DNA of 29,394 bases from an uncultured Micromonospora sp. (GCA_937951935.1 CALGAM010000039.1:1-29394), one strand, 5' to 3'. Positions 1 through 9,100 are shown, counted from the first letter of the stretch. Notes: generated from the sequence alone by a model not told the origin. Program-made: numbers and translations.

Positions 1-815
1 CCGTACCGGGAGAAGCGGTCGAGGATGGCGAGGGTCTTCTCCTCACCCCAGTACCCCTGGTGCATGTGGCTCTGCAGGCCCAGCGCGTCGACCCGGATTC
101 CCGCCTCCAGCACCCCCTCGATCAGGCACTCGTACGCCGCGGACATGTCGAAGTCGTTGAGCAGCAGGGTCGCCCGTGGGTTGGCCTCGCGGGCGGCGTC
201 GAAGACCGTCCGGACCAGCGGGATCCGCCCCATCTCGCGGCAGATCCGGGTGAGTCCGTTGTCGTACCGATCGAAGATCGGCATGATGACGACCTCGTTG
301 ATCACGTCCCACATGTCGATGAGGCCGCCGAAGTCGGTCACCTCGCGGTGGATCCGGTCCACCTGCGCCCGGACGATCTCCTCGTTGGTCAGACCCAGCA
401 GCCAGTCCGCCGCCAGGGTGTGCCAGGCGAGCGGGTGTCCCTTCACCACACACCCCCGCTGCGTGAACCAGCGCGCGGTGTTGCGCAGCCGCGTGGTGTC
501 CGGACGGCCGCGGGTCGGCTCGAACCAGCCCCAGTAGAACGGCAGGGTCGCGAAGTTGAACAGGTCCAGCCAGTGTTCGGCCAGGGAGGCGGCCGAGGGC
601 TGCCGGCTCTCACCGGGCAGCTCCGGACCGTCGTCCGACGCGACGGCCTCGTCGTTGGCGAGGGGGACGAACTCGAACCCGGTGCAGCCGAAGAGGAAGC
701 TGTGGCTACGCTGCGCCACCACCACGTCATGGTGGGCCAGCGCGGTCCCACCCGAGGTCAGGGTCAGCGTGGCGTCGGCGGCGCGGATCCGCCGGATGGT
801 GGTGTCGGTGGTCAC
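1..815 (-). CDS. GH10 family endo-1,4-beta-xylanase-like glycoside hydrolase (C-terminus cut by window edge)
   Basis: Translating the minus strand from a GTG at 815 gives at least 271 residues that carry GH10 signatures. KGHPLAWH lies at residues 125-132, and WDVINEV carries the presumed acid/base Glu at about residue 174. NDFD and GLQSHMHQGYWG follow and match the strands after it. GH10 enzymes are retaining hydrolases of xylan and related glycans. The nucleophile Glu (usually in a TELD-type motif) would lie beyond base 1 and cannot be checked. No signal peptide is visible after the chosen start, so a cytoplasmic role on imported oligosaccharides, or a wrong start, is possible. The GTG at 815 has an AGG about 9 nt upstream; an in-frame GTG at 866 without a ribosome site would add 17 residues. 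Family assignment is confident, exact substrate is not. Confidence 0.85.
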   Translation of the reverse strand, partial: MTTDTTIRRIRAADATLTLTSGGTALAHHDVVVAQRSHSFLFGCTGFEFVPLANDEAVASDDGPELPGESRQPSAASLAEHWLDLFNFATLPFYWGWFEPTRGRPDTTRLRNTARWFTQRGCVVKGHPLAWHTLAADWLLGLTNEEIVRAQVDRIHREVTDFGGLIDMWDVINEVVIMPIFDRYDNGLTRICREMGRIPLVRTVFDAAREANPRATLLLNDFDMSAAYECLIEGVLEAGIRVDALGLQSHMHQGYWGEEKTLAILDRFSRY

Positions 816-868
816 CGCCGCATCCTGCCACGGCCTGAGCCGGCACAGAACCCGGACGCGGCGCACCG

Positions 869-979
869 TCAGCGACGGCGGCGAACGACCAACCAGACCA
901 CACCCGCTGTCACCGCGGCCAGCGGCAGCAGGCAGCAGGCGCTGAAGACGAGCAGCTGCCACGGTTTGATGACTTCCAC
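869..979 (-). CDS. Possible 36-aa single-span membrane peptide
   Basis: A GTG-started frame of 36 codons lies between fdhD and the GH10 gene on the same strand. It reads as a short N-terminus (VEVIKPWQL), about 22 hydrophobic residues (LVFSACCLLPLAAVTAGVVW) and an Arg-rich end (VVRRRR), the layout of a single-pass membrane peptide with a positive cytoplasmic tail. The ribosome site is weak (AGGG about 9 nt upstream). No family was recognised. The ordered topology and the fit between two genes argue for reality; the small size argues for caution. Confidence 0.35.
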   Translation of the reverse strand: MEVIKPWQLLVFSACCLLPLAAVTAGVVWLVVRRRR

Positions 980-1035
980 GGCCAGCAACCCTAGTGCAGC
1001 GACCGGTCAGGAGCTGGTGCGGGACCGCCTGTCGC

Positions 1036-1884
1036 TCACCCCGCCGGCGGCGGGTCCGTTCGGCCGGTGACCCGGTGCGCTCCCGCGTAGACGTTCATCG
1101 ACGGTCCGCGCAGAAACCCGACGAGGGTGAGCCCGACCTCGTCGGCCAGCTCGGCGGCGAGCGAGGAGGGCGCGGAGACCGCGGCCAGCACCGGTATCCC
1201 GGCCATCACCGCCTTCTGGACCAACTCGAACGAGGCCCGACCGCTGACCATCAGCACGCTGCCGCGCAGCGGCAGCCGACCGGTGCGCAACGCCCAGCCG
1301 ACCACCTTGTCCACCGCGTTGTGCCGGCCGACGTCCTCGCGCAGGCAGTGCAGCCGACCGTCGGCGGAGAAGAGCCCCGCGGCGTGCAGCCCGCCGGTGC
1401 GGTCGAAGACCCGCTGCGCGTTGCGCAGCGTCTCGGGCAGGGTGCTGACCACGGCGGGCTCCAGCCGTACCGGATCCTCGCGCACCGACCACGGCGCCAC
1501 GGTCCGTACCGCCTCGAGGCTCGCCTTGCCGCACAGTCCGCAGGAGGAGGTGGTGTAGACACTCCGCGCAAGCGACGGCTCCGGCGGCGCCACCCCCGGG
1601 GCCAGCACGACGTCGACGACGTTGTAGGTGTTGACCCCCTCCGCCGTGGCACCCGCGCAGTAGCGGATGGTGGCGACGTCCGTACCGGCCCGGACCACTC
1701 CCTCACCGACCAGGAACCCCGCCGCCAGGTCGAAGTCGTCGCCCGGTGTCCGCATCGTGATCGCCAGAGACCGGCCGTTCACCCGGATCTCCAGTGGTTC
1801 CTCGGCCGCCAGGGTGTCGATCGGCTCACTGACCGCTCCGTCGACGATTCGGACCACCCGGCGCCGACTCGTCACCCGTCCCAT
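1036..1884 (-). CDS. fdhD: FdhD, sulfurtransferase for formate dehydrogenase maturation
   Basis: A 282-aa protein of the FdhD family. FdhD receives sulfur from a cysteine desulfurase and passes it to the bis-MGD molybdenum cofactor of formate dehydrogenase, which is needed for activity. The signature SSCGLCGKAS contains the CxxC pair (Cys115 and Cys118) that carries the sulfur in the E. coli protein. Other family blocks are TPGDDFDLAAGFLVGEG near residues 46-62 and LREDVGRHNAVDKVVGW, the conserved nucleotide/cofactor-binding stretch. Length is normal. ATG at 1884 matches the usual MGRVT start of relatives; an in-frame GTG at 1890 is better spaced from a GGAGAGG site and may be the true start. 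No formate dehydrogenase subunit genes lie in the window, so the partner enzyme is elsewhere. Confidence 0.93.
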   Translation of the reverse strand: MGRVTSRRRVVRIVDGAVSEPIDTLAAEEPLEIRVNGRSLAITMRTPGDDFDLAAGFLVGEGVVRAGTDVATIRYCAGATAEGVNTYNVVDVVLAPGVAPPEPSLARSVYTTSSCGLCGKASLEAVRTVAPWSVREDPVRLEPAVVSTLPETLRNAQRVFDRTGGLHAAGLFSADGRLHCLREDVGRHNAVDKVVGWALRTGRLPLRGSVLMVSGRASFELVQKAVMAGIPVLAAVSAPSSLAAELADEVGLTLVGFLRGPSMNVYAGAHRVTGRTDPPPAG

Positions 1885-2232
1885 CCGCACACCACCGATC
1901 CTCTCCGGCCGGTCGCCTCGGGCCGGCGCGCCGACCCCACCCACGCACCCGGGCCCCGGGTGCGCCGTCACGGCCGGGGCCGGCACGTCCGCCGGGTCAG
2001 GGCCGCCGACCTGCGACGACCGGGCACACCACGAACGGTACGACACCGCGGGGCTGGTCACGGCCGACCTGGTGAGTCGACACCGGCAGCCGCCGCACGG
2101 CGGCGGGGCGGGCGCCACGACGTCGCCACGCCGCAACCGCGACGGGCGACGGGTGGTCCACCTCCGCCGGCCACCGACCGTGCGGTCTCACGTCGCGGCG
2201 AGGTGAACGCCCCCGCGCGGTGGTGGCCGGAG
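1885..2232. other. Intergenic region between aceB and fdhD
   Basis: About 350 bases without a supported gene. Open frames cross it only because the DNA is GC-rich, and their predicted peptides are Pro/Arg/Ala-rich without family features. It contains a strong hairpin at 1944-1964 and a distant 9-bp inverted repeat (2167-2175 with 2222-2230) just after the aceB stop. It probably ends the aceA-aceB transcript and holds the fdhD promoter, which I could not assign. Confidence 0.5.
1944..1964 (-). terminator. Hairpin upstream of fdhD, possible terminator of aceA-aceB
   Basis: Perfect 9-bp stem (CGCACCCGG / CCGGGTGCG) with a 3-nt loop, GC-rich and without a U-tract. It lies about 270 nt after aceB and 60 nt before fdhD on the same strand. 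A terminator or attenuator role is inference from structure and position. Confidence 0.4.
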
Positions 2233-3822
2233 TCACCGCCGGGTCACCAGGTACCGGGCGTACGCCTCGGTGGTGAAGAAGGCCGGGAGGTCGTCGACGA
2301 GGGCGATCCGTTCGAAGATCTCCGCGGCACGGGCGACCCGCTCCCGGTCGGCGGCCGGACGCTGCGCGGCGAGTGCGGCCACCTCCTCGGCGAGCAGCGA
2401 CCGGACGAGGTCGGCGGTGACCTGGCCCCCGTCGGCCAGCGGCGTGCCGTGATACAGCCACTGCCACACCTGGCAACGGGCGATCTCGGCGGTGGCGGCG
2501 TCCTCCATCAGGCCGAAGATGGCGGCGGCGCCGGTGCCGCCGAGCCAGGCGTCGAGGTAGCGCAGCGCGACGGCGATGTTGCCGCGCAGTCCGGCCCGGG
2601 TCACCCGCCCCGGTGTCCGGTCGACCGCCAGCAGGTCGTCGGCGGTCACCGAGACGTCGTCGCGCCGCCGGTCGAGCTGGTGCGGACGGTCACCGAGCAC
2701 GGAGTCGAAGACCGACCGGCACACCTCGACCAGCCCCGGATGCGCGACCCAGGAGCCGTCGAAGCCGTCGGCCGCCTCCCGCTCCTTGTCGGCGCGGACC
2801 CGGGCGAGCGCGGTGGCGTTGGCCTCGGGGTCGCGGCTGGGGATGAAGGCTGCCATCCCGCCGATGGCGTGCGCCCCGCGCCGGTGACAGGTCCGGACCA
2901 ACAGTTCGGTGTACGCCCGCATGAACGGCACCGTCATGGTCACCTCGGCGCGGTCGGGCAGGACGAAGTCGTCCCGGTAGCCGAAGTTCTTGATGACGCT
3001 GAAGATGTAGTCCCAGCGGCCGGCGTTCAGCCCGGCGGCGTGCTCCCGCAGCTCGTAGAGGATCTCCTCCATCTCGAAGGCGGCGGTTATGGTCTCGATC
3101 AGCACGGTGGCCCGGATCGTCCCCCTCGGAAGGCCGAGGTACTGCTGGGCGAAGCAGAACACGTCGTTCCAGAACCGCGCCTCCCGGTGGTCCTCGAGTT
3201 TCGGCAGGTAGAAGTACGGTCCACTGCCGGCGTCGAGCTGCCGCTGCGCGCAGTGCACCAGGTAGAGCCCGAAGTCGACCAGGCTGGCCGAGACGGCCCG
3301 GCCGTCGACGACGAGGTGTTTCTCCACCAGGTGCCAGCCGCGCGGACGGACGACGATGGTGGCCGGGTCGGGGCCGACGACGTAGCGCTTGCCCCGGTGG
3401 TCGGTGAAGTCGATCCGCCGGTCGATCGCGTCGATCAGGTTCAGGTGGCCGCCGATGACGTTGTCCCAGGTCGGGGCGAGCGCGTCCTCGAAGTCGGCGA
3501 GCCAGACCCGCGCCCCGGAGTTGAGGGCGTTGACGGTCATCCGGCGGTCGGGCGGACCGGTGATCTCCACCCGGCGGTCGACCAGCCCCGGGGCCGGCGG
3601 TGCCACCCGCCAGCTCGGGTCGGAACGGATGGCCGCGGTCTCGGGCAGGAATCCGGGAAGCTGGCCGGTGGCGTAGCGGGCCCGGCGGGCCCGGCGGGTG
3701 TCCAGCAGGGCCACCCGGCGGGCGGCGAACTCGCGGTCGAGGGCGACCAGGAAGTCGAGCGCCTTCGGGCTGAGGACCTCGTCGTACCGGTCCCGCATCG
3801 GGCCGGTGATCTGGATGCTCAT
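2233..3822 (-). CDS. aceB: Malate synthase A
   Basis: A 529-aa malate synthase A, which condenses glyoxylate with acetyl-CoA to give malate in the second step of the glyoxylate shunt. The family signature REHAAGLNAGRWDYIF is complete. ITGPPDRRMTVNALNSGA, WLADFEDALAPTWDN and GSWVAHPGLVEVCR match conserved segments around the active site. Length matches the A isoform (about 530 aa) rather than the 720-aa G isoform. The ATG at 3822 follows a strong GAGGAGGAG site and overlaps the aceA stop by 4 nt (ATGA), so translation of the two is coupled. Regulation is probably by the divergent RamB-type protein through the region upstream of aceA. Confidence 0.97.
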   Translation of the reverse strand: MSIQITGPMRDRYDEVLSPKALDFLVALDREFAARRVALLDTRRARRARYATGQLPGFLPETAAIRSDPSWRVAPPAPGLVDRRVEITGPPDRRMTVNALNSGARVWLADFEDALAPTWDNVIGGHLNLIDAIDRRIDFTDHRGKRYVVGPDPATIVVRPRGWHLVEKHLVVDGRAVSASLVDFGLYLVHCAQRQLDAGSGPYFYLPKLEDHREARFWNDVFCFAQQYLGLPRGTIRATVLIETITAAFEMEEILYELREHAAGLNAGRWDYIFSVIKNFGYRDDFVLPDRAEVTMTVPFMRAYTELLVRTCHRRGAHAIGGMAAFIPSRDPEANATALARVRADKEREAADGFDGSWVAHPGLVEVCRSVFDSVLGDRPHQLDRRRDDVSVTADDLLAVDRTPGRVTRAGLRGNIAVALRYLDAWLGGTGAAAIFGLMEDAATAEIARCQVWQWLYHGTPLADGGQVTADLVRSLLAEEVAALAAQRPAADRERVARAAEIFERIALVDDLPAFFTTEAYARYLVTRR

Positions 3823-5168
3823 CGGAACTGCTCCTCCTCGGTCGAGCCGGGTAGGGCGGTGGTCTCGGCGTCGGGGTTGAGGATGGTGCTGATCAGGTCG
3901 AAGTAGCCGGTGCCGACCTCCCGCTGGTGCCTGACCGCGGTGTAGCCGTCCGCCTCGGCGGCGAACTCCCGCTCCTGCAGCGACACGTACGCCGGCATCC
4001 CGGTGGTGGCGTAGCCGCGGGCCAGCTCGAACGTCGCGTAGTTGAGGGCGTGGAACCCGGCCAGCGTGATGAACTGGAACCGGTATCCCATGTGTCCCAG
4101 CTCCCGCTGGAACCGGGCGATGGTCGCCTCGTCGAGGTGCCGACGCCAGTTGAACGACGGTGAGCAGTTGTAGGCGAGGAGCTTGTCCGGGTACTCGGCC
4201 TTGATCGCCTCGGCGAAGCGCCGGGCCTGCTCCAGGTCCGGGGTGCTGGTCTCCATCCACAGCAGGTCGGCGTACGGGGCGTAGGCCAGTCCTCGGGCGA
4301 TGCAGGGTTCCAGCCCGTTGCGGACCCGGTAGTAGCCCTCGGCGGTCCGCTCCCCGGTGAGGAAGGGCCGGTCCCGCTCGTCGGTGTCGGTGGTGAGCAG
4401 GGTCGCGGCCTGCGCGTCGGTCCGGGCGATGATCACCGACGGGACCCCGGCGACGTCGGCGGCGAGCCGGGCCGCGGTGAGGGTCCGCACGTGCTGGCCG
4501 GTCGGGACCAGGACCTTGCCGCCGAGGTGGCCGCACTTCTTCTCGCTGGCGAGCTGGTCCTCCCAGTGCACCCCGGCGGCGCCGGCCACGATCATCGCCG
4601 TCATCAGCTCGTACGCGTTGAGCACCCCGCCGAAACCGGCCTCGGCGTCGGCGACGATCGGCGCCAGCCAGTCGACGCCCCCGCCGTCGGCCTCCGCCGC
4701 CGCGCCGAGTCGCTCCATGATCTCGATCTGCCCGGCGCGCAGCAGCGCGTTGTTGATCCTGCGCACCACCGCCGGCACCGAGTTGGCCGGGTAGAGGCTC
4801 TGGTCCGGGTACGTCTGCCCGGCCAGGTTGGCGTCGGCGGCGACCTGCCACCCGGACAGGTAGATCGCCTTCAGCCCGGCACGGACCATCTGGACGGCCT
4901 GGTTGCCGGTGAGCGCGCCGAGGGCGGGCACGTACTCCTCGGTGTGCAGCAGGTGCCAGAGGCGCTCGGCGCCCCGCCGGGCGAGGGTGTGTTCCTCGGA
5001 GACCACACCACGCAGCCGCACCACGTCCTCCGGCCGGTAGGGCCGGGTCACGCCGCGCCAGCGCGGGTCGGTGGCCCATTCGGTCCGCAACCGCTCGGCG
5101 GCGTCCCGCGGATGTTCGGTGCCTGGTTGTCCGACGTGTCCGGGCCGGAGCGCGACCTGGATACCCAT
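3819..5168 (-). CDS. aceA: Isocitrate lyase
   Basis: A 449-aa isocitrate lyase that cleaves isocitrate to succinate and glyoxylate, the entry to the glyoxylate shunt used for growth on acetate and fatty acids. The catalytic signature KKCGHLGGK is at residues 210-218, with the nucleophilic Cys at 212. VDWLAPIVADAEAGFGG and HWEDQL supply the metal-binding Asp/Glu residues, and YNCSPSFNW is the conserved substrate loop. Size fits the about 430-aa bacterial form. The start at 5168 (MGIQVALRP) follows AAGGAGG; the frame stays open upstream to 5246 but lacks such a site there. It is first in an aceA-aceB operon, divergent from ramB. Confidence 0.97.
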   Translation of the reverse strand: MGIQVALRPGHVGQPGTEHPRDAAERLRTEWATDPRWRGVTRPYRPEDVVRLRGVVSEEHTLARRGAERLWHLLHTEEYVPALGALTGNQAVQMVRAGLKAIYLSGWQVAADANLAGQTYPDQSLYPANSVPAVVRRINNALLRAGQIEIMERLGAAAEADGGGVDWLAPIVADAEAGFGGVLNAYELMTAMIVAGAAGVHWEDQLASEKKCGHLGGKVLVPTGQHVRTLTAARLAADVAGVPSVIIARTDAQAATLLTTDTDERDRPFLTGERTAEGYYRVRNGLEPCIARGLAYAPYADLLWMETSTPDLEQARRFAEAIKAEYPDKLLAYNCSPSFNWRRHLDEATIARFQRELGHMGYRFQFITLAGFHALNYATFELARGYATTGMPAYVSLQEREFAAEADGYTAVRHQREVGTGYFDLISTILNPDAETTALPGSTEEEQFR

Positions 5169-5368
5169 GCGATCCTCCTTCGGGGTCAATCGATTACGCG
5201 CTGTGCTCCCGGCGCATGCCAGAAACCATGGCACGACCCCGATCACGGGGTCGAGACACGGAAACAGCGAATTATTGAAAATTTGGAGTCCTAATCTTGC
5301 GAAGCTGCAAATGAACTACTTCACAGATGTGTTAATGTGTCCCGGTTCCAGGCGTGAGGGAGGGCGCC
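5169..5368. promoter_or_regulatory. Divergent aceA / ramB promoter-operator region
   Basis: A 200-bp region that is strikingly AT-rich for this genome, mainly 5265-5340. It contains a TTGC-N6-GCAA inverted repeat at 5297-5310. The right half, GCTGCAAA, resembles the TTTGCAAA core reported for RamB boxes in corynebacteria. Both the glyoxylate operon and the regulator start from here, so autoregulation and control of aceA from one operator is likely. The match is by eye, and -10/-35 elements were not assigned with confidence. Confidence 0.55.
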
Positions 5369-6790
5369 ATGGCCAAGATGTTCGCGGGCGCGCGGCTGCG
5401 CCGGCTGCGCGAGGAGCACGGCATCAGTCAGATCGAACTCGCCCGGCGGCTCGGCATCTCCCCCAGCTACCTCAACCAGCTCGAACACGACTCCCGGCCG
5501 CTGACCGTGCCGGTGCTGATCCGGATCACCGAGGTCTTCGGCGTCGACACCGCCTACTTCGCACCGCACGACACGCCCCGGCTGGTGGCCGAACTGCGCG
5601 AGGCACTGCCCACCCGGGTGGGCCTGCCCGACCTGACCGAACTGGCCAGCAAGATGCCCGAGGTGGCGGAGGCGGTGATCGACCTCTACCGCCGCTACCG
5701 GCAGGTCAACGACCAGTTGGCCGAGGTGGTCGGCGACCGCGAGCTGATTCCCGGGCGCAGTCCGCACGACCAGGTGAGCGACTTCTTCTACCGACGGCAG
5801 AACTACATACCGGACCTGGACGAGGCGGCCGAGGCGCTGGCCGCCGAGATCGGGGTACGACGCGGCGAGACCCGGGCCGTGCTGTCCGAGCGGCTGGCCG
5901 AGCGGCACGGGGTGCGGATCGTCCGGCAGGACACCGACTCGCTCGCCGGTGACCTGCACCGGTACCGACCGCAGACCCGCACGCTGCACCTGTCGACGTC
6001 GCTGCGGCCCGGACAGGAGGCGATCCGGATGGGTGCCCAGATCGCCCTGCTCGAATACGCCGACGTCATCGACGAAATCATCGAGGAGGAGCGGATCTAC
6101 GACGTACAGACGCAGATTCTCATGCGGGTCGGGCTGGCCAACTACTTCGCCGCGGCGCTGATCCTGCCGTACCGGGAGTTCCTCGACACCGCCGAACGGA
6201 TGCGGTACGACATCGCGCTGCTCACCAACCGCTTCGCGATGGGCTGGGAGAGCATCTGCCACCGGCTGAGCACGCTGCAGCGGCCCCGGGCACGGGGGGT
6301 GCCGTTCTCGTTCGTCCGGGTCGACCGGGCCGGCAACATGTCCAAGCGCCAGTCGGCGACCGGCTTCCCCTTCTCCCGCTCCGGCGGCACCTGTCCGCTG
6401 TGGAACGTCTACGAGGCGTTCAGCGCCCCCGGCCGGGTGATGACCCAGGTCGCGGTGATGCCGGACGGCCAGCGGTACCTCTGGATCGCCCGTACGGTGA
6501 CCCGGCACCACGGCGGGTACGGCCAGCCGGGCAAGGTCTTCGCGATCGGCCTCGGCTGCGAGGTCCGGCACGCCGGGCGACTCGTCTACTCCGCCGGCCG
6601 GGACCTGGAGGCGACCGAGGCGGCGACCCCGATCGGCCCGGGCTGCAAGACGTGCGAGCGGCTGACCTGCCCGCAACGGGCCGCCGCGCCGATCGGCCGC
6701 GAGCTCGACCTCGACGAGAACCGGAGCACCTTCATCCCGTACCCGTTGAAGCCCGAGCCGGCGCGGCCCCGCCCCCAGGGCGGCGGGTGA
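5369..6790 (+). CDS. ramB: RamB/ScfR-type short-chain acyl-CoA-responsive XRE regulator
   Basis: A 473-aa transcription factor with an N-terminal XRE helix-turn-helix (about residues 8-65; GISQIELARRLGISPSYLNQ) and a long ImmA/IrrE-like and DUF2083-type C-terminal region. The end carries a cysteine cluster (GCKTCERLTCPQR) typical of the family. RamB in Corynebacterium and Mycobacterium represses acetate and glyoxylate genes; related ScfR/PrpR proteins sense short-chain acyl-CoA. The ATG at 5369 has GAGGGAGG at ideal spacing, so the GTG at 5354 is less likely. Its divergent position next to aceA-aceB strongly supports the role. The effector ligand cannot be decided from sequence. Confidence 0.9.
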   Translation: MAKMFAGARLRRLREEHGISQIELARRLGISPSYLNQLEHDSRPLTVPVLIRITEVFGVDTAYFAPHDTPRLVAELREALPTRVGLPDLTELASKMPEVAEAVIDLYRRYRQVNDQLAEVVGDRELIPGRSPHDQVSDFFYRRQNYIPDLDEAAEALAAEIGVRRGETRAVLSERLAERHGVRIVRQDTDSLAGDLHRYRPQTRTLHLSTSLRPGQEAIRMGAQIALLEYADVIDEIIEEERIYDVQTQILMRVGLANYFAAALILPYREFLDTAERMRYDIALLTNRFAMGWESICHRLSTLQRPRARGVPFSFVRVDRAGNMSKRQSATGFPFSRSGGTCPLWNVYEAFSAPGRVMTQVAVMPDGQRYLWIARTVTRHHGGYGQPGKVFAIGLGCEVRHAGRLVYSAGRDLEATEAATPIGPGCKTCERLTCPQRAAAPIGRELDLDENRSTFIPYPLKPEPARPRPQGGG

Positions 6791-6795
6791 GCCGG

Positions 6796-6830
6796 GGCGG
6801 GCGCCGACGGCCGGCGGGAGCGCCCGCCGG
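6796..6830 (+). terminator. Terminator-like hairpin after ramB
   Basis: Starts 6 nt after the ramB stop. Two alternative GC stems are possible: CCGGCGGG/CCCGCCGG with a 4-nt loop (6811-6830), or a 9-bp outer stem GGCGGGCGC/GCGCCCGCC (6796-6828). There is no U-tract, as is common in high-GC actinomycetes. Confidence 0.55.
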
Positions 6831-6949
6831 TTCGGCGACGGCGGTGGAGCCCTCGACCCACCCTGGTCAGCTCATTCGTCCCACCCACGGGCTGCCGAGC
6901 GTCTAGGTTCAGGCGGAGAGAGGCGGTGGGCCGGCACGGGGGGTTGGGA

Positions 6950-9100
6950 ATGTTCTCCGCGGTGGGACGGTTCGTGGTCCACCACCCGGTGTGGGTGATT
7001 CTGGCGTGGGTCGCGGTCGCGGCCGCGGTCCTCGGTGCCGCACCACGGCTGACCACCACCACCGACGAGGTGTCGTTCCTCCCCGCCCGGTACGAGTCGG
7101 TCCGCGCGGCCGAACTCCAGCGGAACGCCTTCCCGGAGGCGACCACCCCGGCGGCGCTCGTCGTGTTCGCGCGCCGGGACACGGCGCCGCTGACCGACGC
7201 CGACGTCAGCCGGGTGGCGGCGATCAGTCAGGGCCTGGCCGCACGGCGGATCGACGGCGTCGTCGCCCTGACCCCGACGCCGCCGTCGCCCAACCGGCAG
7301 ATCCAGGTCGTCGCGGTCCAGCTCACCGCGCAGCGGAACCCGGGTGACCGCACCCAGACCCGGGCGGTGCGGGCGCTGCGGGACGCGCTGCGCGGCCAGC
7401 TCGTCGACTCCGACCTCCGGGCCGGCGTCACCGGTACGGCCGCGCAGGCGCTGGACGCCGAGCGGTCCGGCGACCGGGCGAACACGATCATCGGAGCCGC
7501 GACCATCGGACTGATCCTCGCCCTGCTCCTGGCCATCTTCCGCAGCCCGATCATCGCCCTGCTCCCGGTGCTCACCATCGGGGTCATCTCGCAGATCGCG
7601 ACCGGGCTGATCGCCTGGGCCAACGACGCGTTCGACCTCAGGGCCGACAGCTCGGTGAGCGCGATCCTGATCGTCGTCCTCTTCGGCGTCGGCACCGACT
7701 ACATCCTGTTCCTGATGTTCCGCTACCGGGAGCGGCTGCGCCTCGGCGAGGACCCCAGGGCCGCCATGACCAGCGCGGTCGAGCGGGCCGGAGAGGCGAT
7801 CTCCTCGGCCGCCGGGGCGGTCGTCATCGCCTTCCTCGCGCTGACCCTCTCGACGCTCGGCCTGTTCCGCTCCCTGGGACCCGCACTGGCGATCGCCGTC
7901 GCGACCACCCTGGTCGCCGGGCTGACCCTGGTCCCGGCGGTGGTGTCACTGCTGGGCACGAGGGTGTTCTGGCCGTCCAACGCCTGGCGGCGCGAACCGC
8001 GCGACGCCCGGTTCGCCGCGCTCGGGCGGTCACTGGGCCGGCGGCCCGCGTGGTACGCGGCCGCCTCCGGCGCCACGCTCGTCGTCCTCGCCGTCTTCGC
8101 CCTCGGGTTCCACCCCAACTTCGACCTCAGCGGCAGCTCGACCGCGACCGGGTCGGAGTCCTCCGTCTGGAGCCGGGAGCTGCGTAGGGGACTGCCGGCC
8201 GGGGCGACCGAACCGTCGTACGTCCTCCTCCGCGCCGACACCGGCACGGCGCTGCCGGCCGACCGGCTCGACGCGTACCGTGCCGAGTTGGCCCGGGTGC
8301 CCGGGGTGGGACAGGTCGGCCCGCCGACGCTGTCCGCGGACCGGACCGTGGCGAACTTCCAGGTGACCCTGGCCGACCCGCCGCAGTCCGCGGCGGCCCT
8401 GCGCACCGTACGCGGCCCACTGCGCGCCGCCGCACACGCGGCCGCACCGGAGGGAACGAGCGGACTCGTCGGCGGCGTCACGGCGGTGTTCGTCGACATC
8501 CGGGCCGCGGTCAATCGCGACTACGCGGTCGTGTTCCCGGTCGCCGCCCTCCTGATCATGGTGATCCTGGGACTGCTGCTGCGCAGTCTCGTCGCTCCCT
8601 GGTACCTGATCGCCACGGTCGGTCTCGGCTTCGCCGCGACCCTCGGTGCCACCGTGCTCGTCTTCCAGACCGGCCTGGGCGAGGACGGTCTGATCTTCAT
8701 CCTGCCGGTGGTCATGTACCTGTTCGTCGTCGCCCTCGGCACGGACTACAACATCCTGATGGTCGCTCGGCTGCGCGAGGAGGCACGGGAGGGGCGTACC
8801 CCGCGGGAGGCCGCCGCGCTGGCGGTCCGGCACGCCGGGCCCACGGTCGCCGCCGCCGGACTGATCCTCGCCGGTACCTTCGCCTCGCTCATGCTCGCCG
8901 ACAACAGCACCCTCACCCAACTGGGCTTCGCGACCGCGGTCGGCATCGCCGTGGTGGCCTTCGTGATGTCGCTCCTCCTCACCCCCGGGATCACCGCGCT
9001 GCTCGGCCACACCGCCTGGTGGCCCGGCCACCAGGACGTTCCCGCCGCCGGCCGGGGCGCCCACCGTCGAGGTGGACGGACGGGACCGGCAGCCGCGTGA
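6950..9100 (+). CDS. MMPL/RND-family membrane transporter
   Basis: A 716-aa MMPL protein of the RND superfamily, which exports lipids or hydrophobic compounds using the proton gradient. An N-terminal membrane helix (about 14-34) is followed by a periplasmic loop, then two blocks of about five to six helices separated by a second large loop (about residues 395-530). Each block carries the proton-relay Asp-Tyr pair of MmpL3-type proteins: GVGTDYILFLMFRYRE (Asp250-Tyr251) and ALGTDYNILMVARLRE (Asp599-Tyr600). ATG at 6950 (MFSAVGRF) follows a GGGGGG site and fits relatives; an in-frame GTG at 6926 with GGAGAG is also possible. Its stop overlaps the next gene (GTGA), so the two are co-translated. 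Substrate unknown. Confidence 0.93.
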   Translation: MFSAVGRFVVHHPVWVILAWVAVAAAVLGAAPRLTTTTDEVSFLPARYESVRAAELQRNAFPEATTPAALVVFARRDTAPLTDADVSRVAAISQGLAARRIDGVVALTPTPPSPNRQIQVVAVQLTAQRNPGDRTQTRAVRALRDALRGQLVDSDLRAGVTGTAAQALDAERSGDRANTIIGAATIGLILALLLAIFRSPIIALLPVLTIGVISQIATGLIAWANDAFDLRADSSVSAILIVVLFGVGTDYILFLMFRYRERLRLGEDPRAAMTSAVERAGEAISSAAGAVVIAFLALTLSTLGLFRSLGPALAIAVATTLVAGLTLVPAVVSLLGTRVFWPSNAWRREPRDARFAALGRSLGRRPAWYAAASGATLVVLAVFALGFHPNFDLSGSSTATGSESSVWSRELRRGLPAGATEPSYVLLRADTGTALPADRLDAYRAELARVPGVGQVGPPTLSADRTVANFQVTLADPPQSAAALRTVRGPLRAAAHAAAPEGTSGLVGGVTAVFVDIRAAVNRDYAVVFPVAALLIMVILGLLLRSLVAPWYLIATVGLGFAATLGATVLVFQTGLGEDGLIFILPVVMYLFVVALGTDYNILMVARLREEAREGRTPREAAALAVRHAGPTVAAAGLILAGTFASLMLADNSTLTQLGFATAVGIAVVAFVMSLLLTPGITALLGHTAWWPGHQDVPAAGRGAHRRGGRTGPAAA

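Noticed and set aside
994..3906. 970-codon plus-strand open frame
   Set aside because: It is antisense to fdhD and aceB, which have clear family motifs. Its product is Arg/Pro/Val-rich without any domain; a GC-bias shadow.
2233..5079. 948-codon frame suggesting an isocitrate lyase-malate synthase fusion
   Set aside because: The first 419 codons are an out-of-frame shadow of aceA. Real aceA ends at 3819 and aceB starts at its own ATG with a strong ribosome site.
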